From Sepiola atlantica (Eukaryota; Mollusca; Cephalopoda; Sepiida; Sepiolidae): a stretch of DNA of 64,000 bases. Of the stretch, positions 1-10,310 are shown piece by piece (within the stretch, counting starts at the first letter, position 1; each line of letters starts with the position of its first letter). The notes beneath the pieces were generated by a model. That model did not search any database, had not been told where the DNA came from, and worked only from the letters and a program-made list of their open reading frames with translations. The position numbers were made by a program, and so were the translations under genes. The stretch spans positions 103,282,500 through 103,346,499 of the forward strand of contig OY744519.1 in the NCBI GenBank assembly GCA_963556195.1. Direction: 5' to 3'.

Positions 1-430
1 TGTATTAATAACCACATTAATAAGGTATCGTAATTATAATTGCAATAAAAATAGAGCAATTTAATGTAATAATCATACCACCAACAAAATAATATATGAT
101 ATGATAGCATATACTATGTGGATAACTATGTTATCTATTTTTAGTTGGTGGATAGATATGTTCTCTATTTTTATGTATAACAGGGGCCCTAGTGTAGCGT
201 GTTTTAGGTTTTTGAGGAAGTTATTAATTTTAGGAAATTATGTAGAGACATTAGAATGATGGGTTTGATTAGAGTTAATAGTTTTAAGTTTTTAATTTCA
301 TTTTCTAATGGTAATATTGGTTTAAGAGGTTATATGTATATTACTCAGAAAGTGTAATCTATTGTGCCTACAATTAATTGAGGTTTATTGTCTTTTGTTT
401 AGAAGTTACCTTTGTCACTAAATCTAATTA
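1..430. repeat. Dispersed repeat family, copy 1
   Basis: This stretch matches 25325-25760 in the same orientation, including an opening AATAACCACATTAATAA, a shared GGGGCCCTAGTGT block, and a shared GAAGTTACCT-like end. No protein is seen in it. It is probably the untranslated end of a retroelement, but the family is not identified. Confidence 0.65.
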
Positions 431-660
431 TCTCAAGTTTTTCACTTAGGCATAGGAAACGGTGAATTACGAGAATCACAGGTACTAGTTTTTCTGATAG
501 TGTTCCATTTAACTATTGGGCATTTTTTCCAAAAATGATCTGAGAAAAGGACCAGATTTTCTTTTCCACCTTATGAGATTTCAGTTTCTAACAGCTGTTG
601 ATCGATAATATCGACACACATGCTAGTGTTGCGGATAATGTACATGTCTGCACAAATAAA

Positions 661-729
<69 letters not shown>
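661..729. repeat. (TA)n microsatellite
   Basis: About 68 bases of uninterrupted TA dinucleotides are seen directly. They separate the first repeat copy from unrecognised AT-rich sequence (730-1187) that shows no coding signal. Confidence 0.95.
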
Positions 730-733
<4 letters not shown>

Positions 734-1187
734 AATAATACAGACAAATTATGTAAGCATATCTTCTGTTTGATCCTCTCTTCTGTCTATTGCCTCATGA
801 GTGTTCTGATTACAGACTGAAAACTGGCTGATGAACTTGTCATAGTGATTGTGAACCCTAGTACTTTCGATCTGGAATCATCATCGGGAGTTTGGGTATC
901 AAGTAAAAACAGTAAACTCTTGAATATTTGAATTGCCCAACACCTAAAAAGTAAATATTCCTGCTTTTCCTCAAAGTTTTCGTAGATAACACCACCATAT
1001 TAGAACACGATAATAACAAACTAAAATTACAAGTACTAAGTAATTTATATGAGTAATAAAAATCAATTAGTTTTAAGTTAAACTGGAGTGATCAGTTGGA
1101 GTGGGTGAGAACGTTTTAAATAGACAATAATAACCAATGGTTTTAAGCAGTGCTGGAACATAGAATATTCACAAAGAGAAAAGTGAG

Positions 1188-1258
1188 CCTTGGACAGGAT
1201 TCGAACCTGTATCTAAACATAGGAACCATTTTTAACCATCGTCTTGATTACTGAAAAT
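1188..1258 (-). pseudogene. tRNA-like sequence (SINE head or tRNA pseudogene)
   Basis: On the minus strand a B-box-like GGTTCGAATCC follows an A-box-like segment ending GATGGTTAAAA. The spacing suits a tRNA with an expanded variable region. A second, oppositely oriented tRNA-like block lies 65 bases away and shares ATTTTCAGTA and GGTTAAAA. Without a clean acceptor stem I call it tRNA-derived rather than a working tRNA gene. Confidence 0.45.
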
Positions 1259-1323
1259 CTGAGGTATGCTAAACAGCGAGGAGGGTGAGAGCTTAGGCAG
1301 GATTTCAACCTCCTCTAATTGTA

Positions 1324-1395
1324 AGATTTTCAGTAGTCAAGTGGTTAAAACGATTCTGGCTAAAGGCGGTCTCTATTCTAAGACACAGGTTCGAG
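1324..1395 (+). pseudogene. tRNA-like sequence, inverted partner
   Basis: The + strand has GTCAAGTGGTTAAAACG (A-box-like) and CACAGGTTCGAG (truncated B-box). It begins with the same ATTTTCAGTA as the block at 1188-1258 but in opposite orientation. The 3-prime end is cut off by A-rich sequence that starts the palindrome at 1394. Confidence 0.4.
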
Positions 1396-1624
1396 AAGTA
1401 AAAAAAAAAGAAAGAAGAAGGAAAAGAAATGGGAAAATATGGATGAAGTATAGTAAAAAAAGAAAAGTTACTTTAACTGGGATTGTAGTGGCGCAATATA
1501 TTGCATTGTTTCAGTGCGGTTTTTGTCATATATTGCACCACTGCGATCCCTGTTAAATTAACTTTTCTTTTTTTACTACACTTCATCCATATTTTTCCAT
1601 TTCTTTTCCTTATTCTTCTTCCTT
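1394..1624. repeat. Large imperfect palindrome
   Basis: The purine-rich arm 1394-1500 is the near reverse complement of 1530-1624. Shared parts include ATGGATGAAGT/ACTTCATCCAT and GCAATATA/TATATTGC. The spacer is about 30 bases. It looks like a MITE or fold-back insertion; the tRNA-like block at 1324 abuts its left arm. Confidence 0.6.
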
Positions 1625-1791
1625 TTTTTCTTCCCCCCACCCTTCCCCATTTTAACGTCTCCCACATGCGTTTTATTATTCTTTTTTTTTCTCAAATAAA
1701 CGCGTGCCAATGACGTCTTTTAGTGCATTCTTCTTTTTCCTATGTTTTTACCGTTATCGAATAAATTTAAAATCTTCATTTTTTTCTGAAG

Positions 1792-1816
1792 ACGTTCGTT
1801 GATCCGAATGAAGCAG
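1792..1816 (+). CDS. Possible 25-nt microexon of the split host gene
   Basis: A pyrimidine tract ending CTGAAG and a GTAAAA donor bracket 25 bases that read TFVDPNEA with one base left over. That base completes a GAA codon with the first two bases of the exon at 5952, so the phase fits. There is an upstream in-frame stop, consistent with intron. The short length and weak acceptor make this a guess; the first solid exon is 5952-6021. Confidence 0.3.
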
Positions 1817-1950
1817 GTAAAATCTCTCGTTTCTTGATGATTTTTTCCTGTATTTAAATTTGTTTTTTTTCCGTTTGTCTTTTTCACACATCTTGTCTTT
1901 CACGGCATTTCATTTTATGATATATCGCGCATGTTATTCTCATACATTAT

Positions 1951-1973
1951 ATATATATATATATATATATATA
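1951..1973. repeat. (TA)n microsatellite
   Basis: A short TA tract is seen directly. A second TA tract lies at 2219-2250, directly before the inverted repeat arm. Confidence 0.85.
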
Positions 1974-2214
1974 GTAATTAGACGCTATCTGGTTTTGTTT
2001 TTAAATTCCAGAAACAGTTTTTCATTGTAAACAACTGATAATCCCTTAAATAATGTTAAGACTAGCATAGATTCTTGGAAGCAAACTAATATAGTTACTG
2101 TAAAAAGTAAATTGATTTAGAAGAAAAGTAATTTTCCATCGAAGGACTTGGGACAAAAGTGTTTTTTTTTTCTTTTCTTTTTTTCCGTATAGTTTTAATG
2201 GTTGAAAAACCTCC

Positions 2215-2249
<35 letters not shown>

Positions 2250-2253
<4 letters not shown>

Positions 2254-2465
2254 ATTTTATGAAGGCTTACCAAAGCATTCCTTTCAGGACACCAATGATC
2301 ACCATTAAAAATATTTTTTCTTACAAATATTATTTATTACAATTAAAAGTTTTTTCCTACACGTGTTTCACTACCAAACAGGTACTTGCTTGGCAGATCA
2401 TCAGGGAAATTAAATGTCTGGAATAAGGGTTTCAACTGCCGACAATACACAATGTGGCGTTGCAC
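2250..2465 (+). repeat. Inverted repeat arm A
   Basis: These bases are the near-exact reverse complement of 4504-4716. Shared blocks include GGACACCAATGATCACCATTA, AAACACGTGT / ACACGTGTTT and CCGACAATACACAATGTGG. The arm runs straight into a Penelope-like coding fragment, so it may be part of that element or a separate insertion beside it. Confidence 0.75.
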
Positions 2466-2910
2466 AACTGTAACTGCAGAGCTTCTAACATCTGTCCACT
2501 GGGGTGGGGAACTGTAGAGTTTCAAGCATTGTCTACAAATGCGATGTGATAACAGAAAGTAGTAGGAGATCATATATCGGATCCACCGGGGGTGAGTTCA
2601 AAGATAGATTCAGAAATCACATGAGTTCATTCAGGGAGGCGAAAGGGAAGACATAGATAGGCCTAACACTTCTGTTGGCCGTTTTGTGAGAAACCTCATT
2701 GCTAGGCAAGACCCTTTCGAACTGAAATGGTCTATTTTGGGGAGGGCTAGCAAATATAAACCAAACAAAAGGAAGAGATGCAACCTATGTGTATTAGAGT
2801 CGTACCACATCATGACATCTAGAGATAATTTACTGAACGCTAGGCAGGAAATACTACAATGCTGTCTGCATAGAAACCGATACCTGTTATCAAGCCTAAA
2901 ACCTGGATAG
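2466..2910 (+). pseudogene. Penelope-like element, GIY-YIG endonuclease remnant
   Basis: Three broken + strand frames read in order. First comes a cysteine motif NCNCRASNICPL, then VYKCDVITE with SYIGSTGGEFKDRFRNH (a GIY-YIG core with its arginine and histidine), and then from 2686 LKWSILGRASKYKP and KRCNLCVLE ending RHKN-like RHRN... near YLLSSLK. This order is what is known for the C-terminal endonuclease region of Penelope-like retroelements, which cuts target DNA for insertion. At least two frameshifts and a stop at about 2655 make it dead. The reverse-transcriptase part is absent. Confidence 0.75.
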
Positions 2911-4190
2911 GAGGGGAATTGGGGGAAGTATAAACTTACAGCAGAGATAGGCAGGATGGGCCCTTCCTGAGGCAATCTGGGGCAATAATTAGTGTATAAT
3001 ATAGAGGCTAAGAGTTAGTAACACGTACTTATGCTAAGATATGACTTGATTCGATTATTAGCGGAGGCTCGAGACTTAGGTTGGGGTGATAAGATAGGAA
3101 TATTCTATCGGAATAAGGCCCATTGATAGTCAACTATAGTAAATACTTCTTCAGCAGAATAGGGGGGGGGGATTTTGTAACATATAAAAAGATAATGGAA
3201 TAATAAGTAATAAATCACAATTATTCTCAGAAATAGATATATTATACGAAATGCATTGGGAATTTCAAGTAATTTTAAGTGAAAAATAAGAAATAACAAC
3301 CTGGATGCTATCACTATTTAATTAAATTAGGTTAAATTAAATTAAATTAGTTTTTAATTAGATTAAATTAAATAAAACAATGGGTGGCAGGAATAGAGGA
3401 AAAAATAATTAAGGAAAAAATAATTTAAAAAACATGCATACCGACACGGACTTAATTTCTAAAAATAGAAACAATTGGATTTTTATAAAAGTATTTTGTA
3501 CAGGGTTTTTATATTCGTAATAACAAAGTCTCCCGTCATTTAACAAGTTAGAGTAATATTTCCCGTAAAGTGGCAAAAAATAACCCCGTCCATTAAAAAA
3601 AAAGTTTTTTTTTAAATAGAAAATAGATTTCTGATAACGATATTCCGTTGTAATATTTATTTAGGGAATATAGAATAATATTCTCCCCAGAGAGTTGCAA
3701 ACACACAGCCGTTAAGGAAATATTTTAAATTATTTAAAATAATAACTAGATTTTTGTAGAAAACTCTTTTATAATAACATTTTATTTTTGATATATGAAT
3801 AATTTTTAAAAAATAATTTCTGCGGGATAGGTTTTTTTCGCTTCGTTAAACAACAACACGAAAATAATCGGCAGTTAATTAAATGAAGGATATTTTCCCA
3901 AAATGTAAAATGACGCCCCAGACACTAGATAATTAATTTCTATAAAGAATAAATTTAATAATAGAACTTTTTAGAAACAGTATTTTGAATAAATAGTTTC
4001 TATCTACTAATTTAGATTTTTTCTTAAAATAAAGGAGAGTTTCTGCGAGATTGACGTTCAACACGTCGTGTGTTTATTTCGAAGGGGAACAAGTCAGCCC
4101 TTGAAATAACCGCTGGCATTCCGGACGAACATTTATGTTGCTTTTCCTTGTGATGAATTAGATTTAGAATTCCCATACTATCATTGGATT
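2911..4190. other. AT-rich intron sequence, nothing recognised
   Basis: No coding frame, RNA gene or repeat unit could be supported. A short AAATTA-rich low-complexity run sits at 3318-3375. It lies inside the proposed host-gene intron. Confidence 0.5.
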
Positions 4191-4503
4191 GGAATGGTAA
4201 CTTGTGAGCGGTATCTTGAATGGTTTATTTATTTATTTTTTGGGGGGTGGGAGGATTTTTTCATCATTGTGCCGCCCGACGTGAAAGTGTATTATCGCAC
4301 ATTGTTCCGGTTTTTTGGTTTTTTTTTTAATGCATTTGGGACCGATTATTTGCTTGTTGGCTTGGTGGCAGAAATAATGCACGAGCTACTTTTCTAAGAC
4401 AGTTTCTAGGACTTTCTTTTTTTATCGTTGTTCTTTCTTGTTTTTTAATTTTAACTTTTATTTTTATTTTTTTCCTCTTCTCTTCTTAAGTGACCTCAAC
4501 TAT

Positions 4504-4716
4504 TGCAACGCCACATTGTGTATTGTCGGCAGTTGAAACCCTTATTCCAGACATTTAATTTCCATGATGATCTGCCAAGCAAGTACCTGCTTGGTAGTGA
4601 AACACGTGTAAGAAAAAACATTTAATTGGAATAAATAATATTTGTAAGAAAAAATAACTTTAATGGTGATCATTGGTGTCCTGAAAGGAATGCTTTGGTA
4701 AGCCTTCATAAAATTG
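4504..4716 (-). repeat. Inverted repeat arm B
   Basis: This is the reverse complement of arm A at 2250-2465, about 2 kb away, and both arms are intact across roughly 210 bases. Here no Penelope coding sequence follows, which argues that the arm is a mobile unit of its own or an element end. Confidence 0.75.
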
Positions 4717-4810
4717 CATATAAATGCTCTGTAATCGAGTATCATCGAGCTTGTTTTTATTGGAACAACCCCGGTCTTCACTGAATGATCTATTTTATAT
4801 GTGAAACATC

Positions 4811-4812
<2 letters not shown>

Positions 4813-4880
<68 letters not shown>
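4813..4880. repeat. (TA)n microsatellite
   Basis: About 68 bases of TA are seen directly. It is followed by unrecognised sequence up to the ribozyme-like motif at 5173. Confidence 0.95.
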
Positions 4881-4884
<4 letters not shown>

Positions 4885-5172
4885 CCGATTTCTCATATTA
4901 ATTCCGATTAAGTGCGCTCCACCTACGATTTGAACTCAACATCTCACTATTGGAGTTACTTCATTTTTGAACTCTTTTCCATGCTGCCTTCACGGAATAC
5001 TTTTCTTTTCCATCTAAATCTCCTTTCATTGGACACCTTATCAACGGACAATTACCAACTGGACAAACCCCATATCTTTTTTACACAAACTTTTTTTTCA
5101 ACTCTCCATTCCTAATATTTTTTCAAATGTTGAATTTTGGTTTGTCCACTGCCAACTTATCTATCTACATAA

Positions 5173-5221
5173 TTCCTCTGATGATAAGATTTCGATCTTT
5201 GAAAAGCCTTGGCTTAAGGAA
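5173..5221 (+). ncRNA. Hammerhead-type ribozyme motif (class 1)
   Basis: The parts occur in hammerhead order. Stem I is TTCCT/AGGAA (5173-5177 with 5217-5221), the core is CTGATGA, stem II is AAGAT/ATCTT around TTCG with a T-T mismatch at its base, then GAA, stem III AAGCC/GGCTT around TT, and A as the cleavage-site base. Self-cleaving hammerheads are known from Penelope-like elements and related retroelements. The mismatch next to the core suggests weakened activity. A decayed relative lies at 24390-24440. Confidence 0.6.
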
Positions 5222-5416
5222 AGAATAATAAACTTAATTTTATTACAGAATATACCTTGCATTGAACAATCGAAGTTTGAAATAAATCTGGACATTCGTA
5301 CATGTTTATCACTCTTCTTTCATCTATCGTTATAATTGCTCTATCTAGTATATTGAGCTTAAACCATTTCACTATAGGTTCTATCTACTAAAAGTTTACT
5401 TTTAGTTTCATATTTG

Positions 5417-5423
<7 letters not shown>

Positions 5424-5500
<77 letters not shown>
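5424..5500. repeat. (CT)n(TA)n compound microsatellite
   Basis: A CT run changes directly into a TA run. The same arrangement follows the related motif at 24390 (24540-24625), so the microsatellite may be the tail of the same element family. Another TA tract is at 5741-5794. Confidence 0.9.
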
Positions 5501-5505
<5 letters not shown>

Positions 5506-5643
5506 AAGGAAGGATGAAAGTAATCCGACGTAATGGGAAAACCTCGGTCCTGCGCACCCAGTAGTGGCTACTACTTTTTCTCATCAACCCATCATGTCAA
5601 CCCAATATTCTCACATACTTGTATGACATTTTTCTTAAAATTA

Positions 5644-5686
5644 TCATCCTGAGGAAGTCTTACAAATAAAGACGAAACGTTGATGA
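5644..5686 (+). ncRNA. Hammerhead-type ribozyme motif (class 2)
   Basis: Stem I is TCATC/GATGA, the core is CTGAGGA followed by one extra A, stem II is GTCTT/AAGAC, then GAA, the palindrome ACGT as a minimal stem III, and T as the cleavage-site base. Minimal stem III palindromes imply that two copies pair as a dimer. The same layout, including the extra A, recurs at 15036-15080, so it is a family trait and not a random error. Confidence 0.6.
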
Positions 5687-5737
5687 ATATATAAAAAAAC
5701 AAAATAAACATCATTTTTGGATTTCCTTTTTCATTTC

Positions 5738-5795
<58 letters not shown>

Positions 5796-5951
5796 AAATT
5801 CTTTAGAAAAATATTTTTGAATAACAAAATTGTATTTTTCTAAATTAAAAGGCGTATATAATGTAACGAAATGGACAAATGATAAATGTTATTTTTACTG
5901 TGTATTTTTATTTGAACTTCAGAGGGGAGATTGAAGTTTCTATAATTGCAG

Positions 5952-6021
5952 AAACCAGCAGAATCCAATACAAGTCAGCCTATGACGAAATGAAGACATT
6001 ACTCCCGCAGCTTATGACAAA
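5952..6021 (+). CDS. Internal exon of an unrecognised split host gene
   Basis: The acceptor TTCTATAATTGCAG precedes and the donor AAA|GTAAGA follows. The 70 bases read TSRIQYKSAYDEMKTLLPQL and then MT, with two bases completing the previous codon and two carried forward. Those last two bases plus the first A of the exon at 10819 make a lysine codon, so the frame continues without a stop. The residues are polar and heptad-like, suggesting coiled coil. Intron lengths of about 4.8 kb and 10.1 kb downstream explain why simple ORF calling misses the gene. Confidence 0.65.
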
Positions 6022-6082
6022 GTAAGATTATTCCCGTTCTTCGTCTGATAGTTTGTTATTCTTTTGTGAAGGTGATAATCTA

Positions 6083-6530
6083 AATGAATAAATGCGAAAG
6101 TTGGGTCAATTTCTCGTGCTAACGGTTAACTCAAAACGCCATATTTCAAGTTAATTCAACTTTACACAATAGACGCACCACCTTTTTTTATATACTGCTT
6201 ATGTATATGCGATATCAGTCGCAAGGTTAACTAATTTGAATATTGATTTTGAAAAAGGAGATTTTATTGATTAAATATTATTTGTTATTGATTTTTTAAA
6301 ATTCGCTTATTGTTTTGATTTTAATACAACAAATAGTTCTTTTTCACAATATTGTTTTATTTCCTGAACAAATATTTAGCATTTGTGCTCAAATGTTCCT
6401 TTCTTTAGAGGGGCCTTGATTTTCGACAAGTTGCGATCTATTTCTACACTGCAAGTGATAAAAAAATTATTTCTTCTTTCTTTTTATTTCTTTACGGTCA
6501 CATTTAGAAGATAAATAAATTTGTATCGAT
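6083..6530 (+). repeat. Dispersed 450-bp repeat, copy 1
   Basis: This matches 12674-13115 in the same orientation from GAATAAATGCGAAAG through GCAAGGTTAACTAATTT and AAATATTTAGCATTTG to an AGATAAATAAAT end. No protein is seen. It may be an LTR or other non-coding element; both copies lie in the host-gene introns. Confidence 0.65.
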
Positions 6531-6549
6531 AGTACCTATACATTTTTTG

Positions 6550-6600
6550 AGAACAGGTGCCCGGCTCCTGCAGAAACTGTTTTCGATTGGCTAAAATCTG
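6550..6600. repeat. LTR-like block, copy 1
   Basis: GAACAGGTGCCCGGCTCCTG followed by CAGAAACT and GATTGGCTAAAATC is repeated at 7942-7992 and, more diverged, at 44593-44625. CCAAT/ATTGG next to TATA-like sequence in the other copies suggests retroelement promoter DNA. The family is not identified. Confidence 0.45.
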
Positions 6601-7539
6601 AGAGAAAAGGAACTCGATTGACCTGTGGCAATTCTATCGATCTATATGAATTAATGAGAAAGATTTTGTTTCGTGCTTACAAGAAAGTTATGAATGAAAT
6701 GTGTATTATTTTAAATTAATGCTTCAAGCGAACTTTGCAAAGCAATAGCGAGCCAGAAAAGCAAGTGAGTAGTTTATATTTTTCGCTTCCCCGATTGCGT
6801 GATTAGCCTAATGTATACTTTGTTGACGATGGAATCAGCTATCTGATGTTCAACATCGCCTTTCGTTAGTCAATCTACTGACTCAGCAGCACAGATTAAC
6901 TTTTACAAGTCTTGCTGCAGATAAGACACATGAAACCACCGGCTTTTGTTTGTCTCATCTCTTTTAATCACAAATGCATAAAATGTATGAATTAAATAAA
7001 ACAATTCTTATTCCCATCCTTATACTTATTCAAACCTTGTTGGATCTGTTGTGGTCATTTACGCACTAATTGGAAAAGGTAAGAACACACAGATATGTAA
7101 CTTTTGCATAATCAATTTTTCTTGATCAAATTGTCTCTGCATACCTCAATAATTAAATTTAAAAAAATCTATTGTAATTTTTAAAACTAATAGTATTCAT
7201 TTGCATTATCTCCCTTGAAAAATAATGAACATAATATTTAAAGAAAGGTTTTGGTAATTTATACTTTTTTATTAAATCACTTTAATTACTGTTAATATCG
7301 ATGAAACTATTGCATATATATAAGAAAATATGGCAATAAAATTACAAATGAATAGCACCAAACATTAATTTATTATAAACTGTTTAAAATAGTTGTGCAA
7401 ATTAGGCATACAAATAGCTGTGTTAGGGTCTTTCCTCTCTACCATACATACAGTATTTCAATAGACTAATAGAAATAAGACATTGTGTCACAGGTGAATT
7501 TTCTTTTGTAGAGTATGAAGAAGAGTAGTTTAAGAAAGA

Positions 7540-7995
7540 AGTTATTAAATGTTCATGTGACTTGACAGAGAAAGTGTTATGTTAAAAATCCAAAATTCAA
7601 CCAGGAAAATGTAATTATGAATCCATAGGTCTGGATGAGAAAAAGGTTATTATGAGTCCATAAATTTGGACGGGGAAAATGTTATTATGACCGTATGTAC
7701 GTAGGTAGGAGTAGGGAGTTTGTGAGACTGGCAGGATTCGTATTATTATTATTAGTAGTAGTAAGTAATTAAATCCACGACTGACAAGGTGTTGTTGTAT
7801 TTAGGACTGAGATCCTGTTCATAGGTGTCGCCATCTTTATAAGCTGTACATGTGCCGATGCCAGTAGCCAGAAGCAAGCTGACTTTCTCATTGGCTCTCT
7901 ATGTGGAAAACGCGAATTCAATTGTTTATATAGGTTTTGAAAACAGGTGCTCGGCTCCTGCAGAAACTATTTTTAATTGGCTAAAATCCGATATA
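7540..7995. repeat. Tandem repeat plus LTR-like block
   Basis: About three 55-60-base units (7590-7690) share GGAAAATGTTATTATGA and a CCATAAATTTGGAC-like core. They lead into a block with TTTATATAGG, ATTGGC and the GAACAGGTGC-like sequence also seen at 6550 and 44593. The layout resembles an LTR in minus orientation, but ends and target duplications were not found. Confidence 0.4.
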
Positions 7996-8208
7996 GGCAT
8001 TCTTATCAAATCACTACCTAGCATTTAAATCGAATGATTTAAATATCGTTTCTCTGAGGTTGTTTTTGTTGTTGTTAGGACAGGGAGTCCTACAGATTTA
8101 TCGATTTAAATAACAGCGAACCGTTTTGATGAATGAAAAAGACTTTCGCATTTATTTGTGCTAGAATTAATAGCACATTTAGTGACAGCTTTAATGTTTA
8201 AGTAGAAG

Positions 8209-9240
8209 TACATCAGGATTCTGAACTAAGTCCGTTGCTTTTCATTTGTGTCTTAGAAGCGTTGTCAAGGGAGTTTCGTATGGGTTGTCCGGAAGAGATT
8301 CTGATGAGTTAGTACTTGCCTGTGAAACAATGGATAACCTACTTGTTAGGATAAAGACTTGGAAGAATTCTATGGAAAGTAAAGGTTTGAGAGTGAATGT
8401 TATCAAGACCGAAGTGATGATCAGTGATTGTGGTGTTACAAAGAAAATTTTCTCCGCTCAGTTTGTGGAAAAGGAGTTGGGTACAACTCAATTTTTTGTC
8501 GTACCTGTTAGTGTTGGGTACACAATAAGTGCAGTTGAATTAGTGATAAGTTGAGAGATGATAACCAATTTGTGTGCAAGAAGTGTAAGACAATAAAGAT
8601 GGATGATAACTCAGATGTGAAGAAAGTATATTAGGAATGCGAAGCTATTGAGGCTGTTCAGAAGTTTTGTTACCTTGGTGATACGATTGGAGCATAGAGA
8701 GGAGCAGATTCTAGTATGATTGCAAGAGTTAGTAATGGCAGACGTTCACTGAACTTACTCCATCCACTCCTAACCAGAAGAGCGTTACCACTGTCAACCA
8801 AGAAACAGGTCTATCAAGCATGAGTATGTAGTGTGAAGATGTATGGAAATGAAACCTGGCCAGTGAAGGTTGAGGATAGTGTTGTATGGAGAAAAACGAT
8901 ATGAGAATGATATGATGGATGTGTAATGTGAGTCCAAAAGACAGGCATATATCTGATGATCTCAGAGGAAGATTAAATATGAAGAGTATAGGGAAATATG
9001 TGCAAAACAGGAGACTTTGTTAATATGGTCACGTTGAAAGAATGAATAAGAGTTCTTGACTTAGTAGATGTAGAACAGTTGAAGTAACAGGATCAGTTGG
9101 TAGGGGAAAGCCAAGGAAAACATGGTAGGAAGTGATAAGAATGGACTTGAGAGAAATAATTATAACTAAAGACCCGGACATGCCTAGTGCATATTTGCAG
9201 GTTATTGAAGTTGAAAGTAATAATAGCAATTAGAATAATA
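8209..9240 (+). pseudogene. RTE-like LINE, 3-prime fragment 1
   Basis: Broken + strand frames read like the last third of an RTE-type reverse transcriptase. The segments are LLFICVLEALSREF (palm domain), ESKGLRVNVIKTEVMIS from 8246-8554 (thumb boundary), KFCYLGDTIGA, SLNLLHPLLTRRA and a C-terminal GHVERMNKSS. Stops and frameshifts are frequent, and the catalytic YADD block is destroyed. RTE enzymes copy their own RNA and that of SINEs into genomic DNA. The copy lies inside a host intron and is followed by a second copy of the same family. Confidence 0.75.
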
Positions 9241-9381
9241 TCATTCAACAGTAAACTCCAGTTATGTATTTGCAAATAAAATGAAGCATTATTTAGTTTT
9301 TGAATTTATCAATAATCAATAATAAAATGTAGTCATTTGTACGCATGATTGAAAAGCAGTATTTTTTTTTTGTTTAAAATG

Positions 9382-10300
9382 AGACACAGTGATGATCAGT
9401 GGTTGAAAGTGTTGGAAAGCCCCAGAAATAAGAAAGCTATTGAGGCTGTTCAGAAGTTTTGGTACCTTAAGCAACTGTTATATGGGGAACTGCTGCTTGC
9501 AAAATGTTCGCAACACAAACCTAAGTTACGTTTTAAAGATGTAATAAAAAACAACCTGAAAACCCTTGATATGAACATGGAGAACTGGGAGAGGTTGTCT
9601 CTGGAGCGATCGGTTTGGCGCAAGTGTATCTATAATGGCTGTAGCAGATTTAAGGCAAAGCGTATCAGGTACTCCATCTTTAAAATACTTTGCAGAAGCA
9701 ATCAGTACCAAACATCCCAGCCACATTTCAACCTTACCATGTGTGTGGTTTATGAGGAGCAGGTGCTAGTGTAATTGCAAGAGTTAGGAGTGGATAGAGT
9801 AAGTTCAGGAAACTTCTGCCATTACTAACCAGCAGAGCATACCATTGTCGATCAAGGGCAGAGTTTATGAGGCATCTGTATGCAGTGTGATGATGTATGG
9901 TTGTGAAACCTGACTAATAAGGGTTAAGGACATGTTAAAGACAGGCTTACATTTGATGACCTCAGATTAAGATCAAATTTGAACAATATAGGGAGATGCG
10001 TGCAGAAACGGAGACTTCGATTTTATGGCCACGTTGAAAGAATGGATGAGAGTTCTTGGTTTAGTAAGTGTACAACAGTTAAGGTGGCAGGTTCAGTTTA
10101 CAGGGTAAGGCCAATGAAAACATAGGAAGAAGTGATAAGGATGGATTTGAGAGAAAGTGGGATAAATAAAGACCTAGCCAGAGATAGGTTAGTTTGGAAG
10201 TCAATTTCTAAAAGCCACCCAACACATGTTAGCATGTAAAACGGACGTTAAACTGTTGTTGCTGTTGTACTACTTATACTATTACTACTAGTAGTAGTAG
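9382..10300 (+). pseudogene. RTE-like LINE, 3-prime fragment 2
   Basis: This starts at KVLESPRNKKAIEAVQKF, equivalent to 8620-8670 in fragment 1. It resumes after an insertion with VIARVRSG and ends with RRLRFYGHVERMDESSWF, then VVKVAG-like sequence and a tail ACCCAACACATGTTAGCATG before a trinucleotide repeat (10268-10310). Frames are broken several times. The same family ends at 59182 and 59450 with an (ATG)n tail, as expected for RTE elements. Confidence 0.75.
9469..9752 (+). mobile_element. Different LINE fragment nested in RTE copy 2
   Basis: Within 9349-9774 the reading frame leaves the RTE family at about 9469 and returns at about 9752, judged against fragment 1. The inserted piece reads GELLLAKCSQHKP, RFKDVIKNNLKTL and NWERLSLERSVWRKCI. 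This resembles the extreme C-terminus of a different non-LTR reverse transcriptase. The frame is open through both junctions by chance, giving a chimeric 141-codon ORF that is not a host gene. Confidence 0.6.
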
Positions 10301-10310
10301 TAGTAGTAAA

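Noticed and set aside
1188..1395. Two functional tRNA genes
   Set aside because: Box-like words are present, but no full acceptor stem or anticodon loop could be drawn, and both copies are truncated by repeats.
8246..8554. 102-codon ORF as a host gene
   Set aside because: It is the broken end of an RTE reverse transcriptase (ESKGLRVNVIKTEV).
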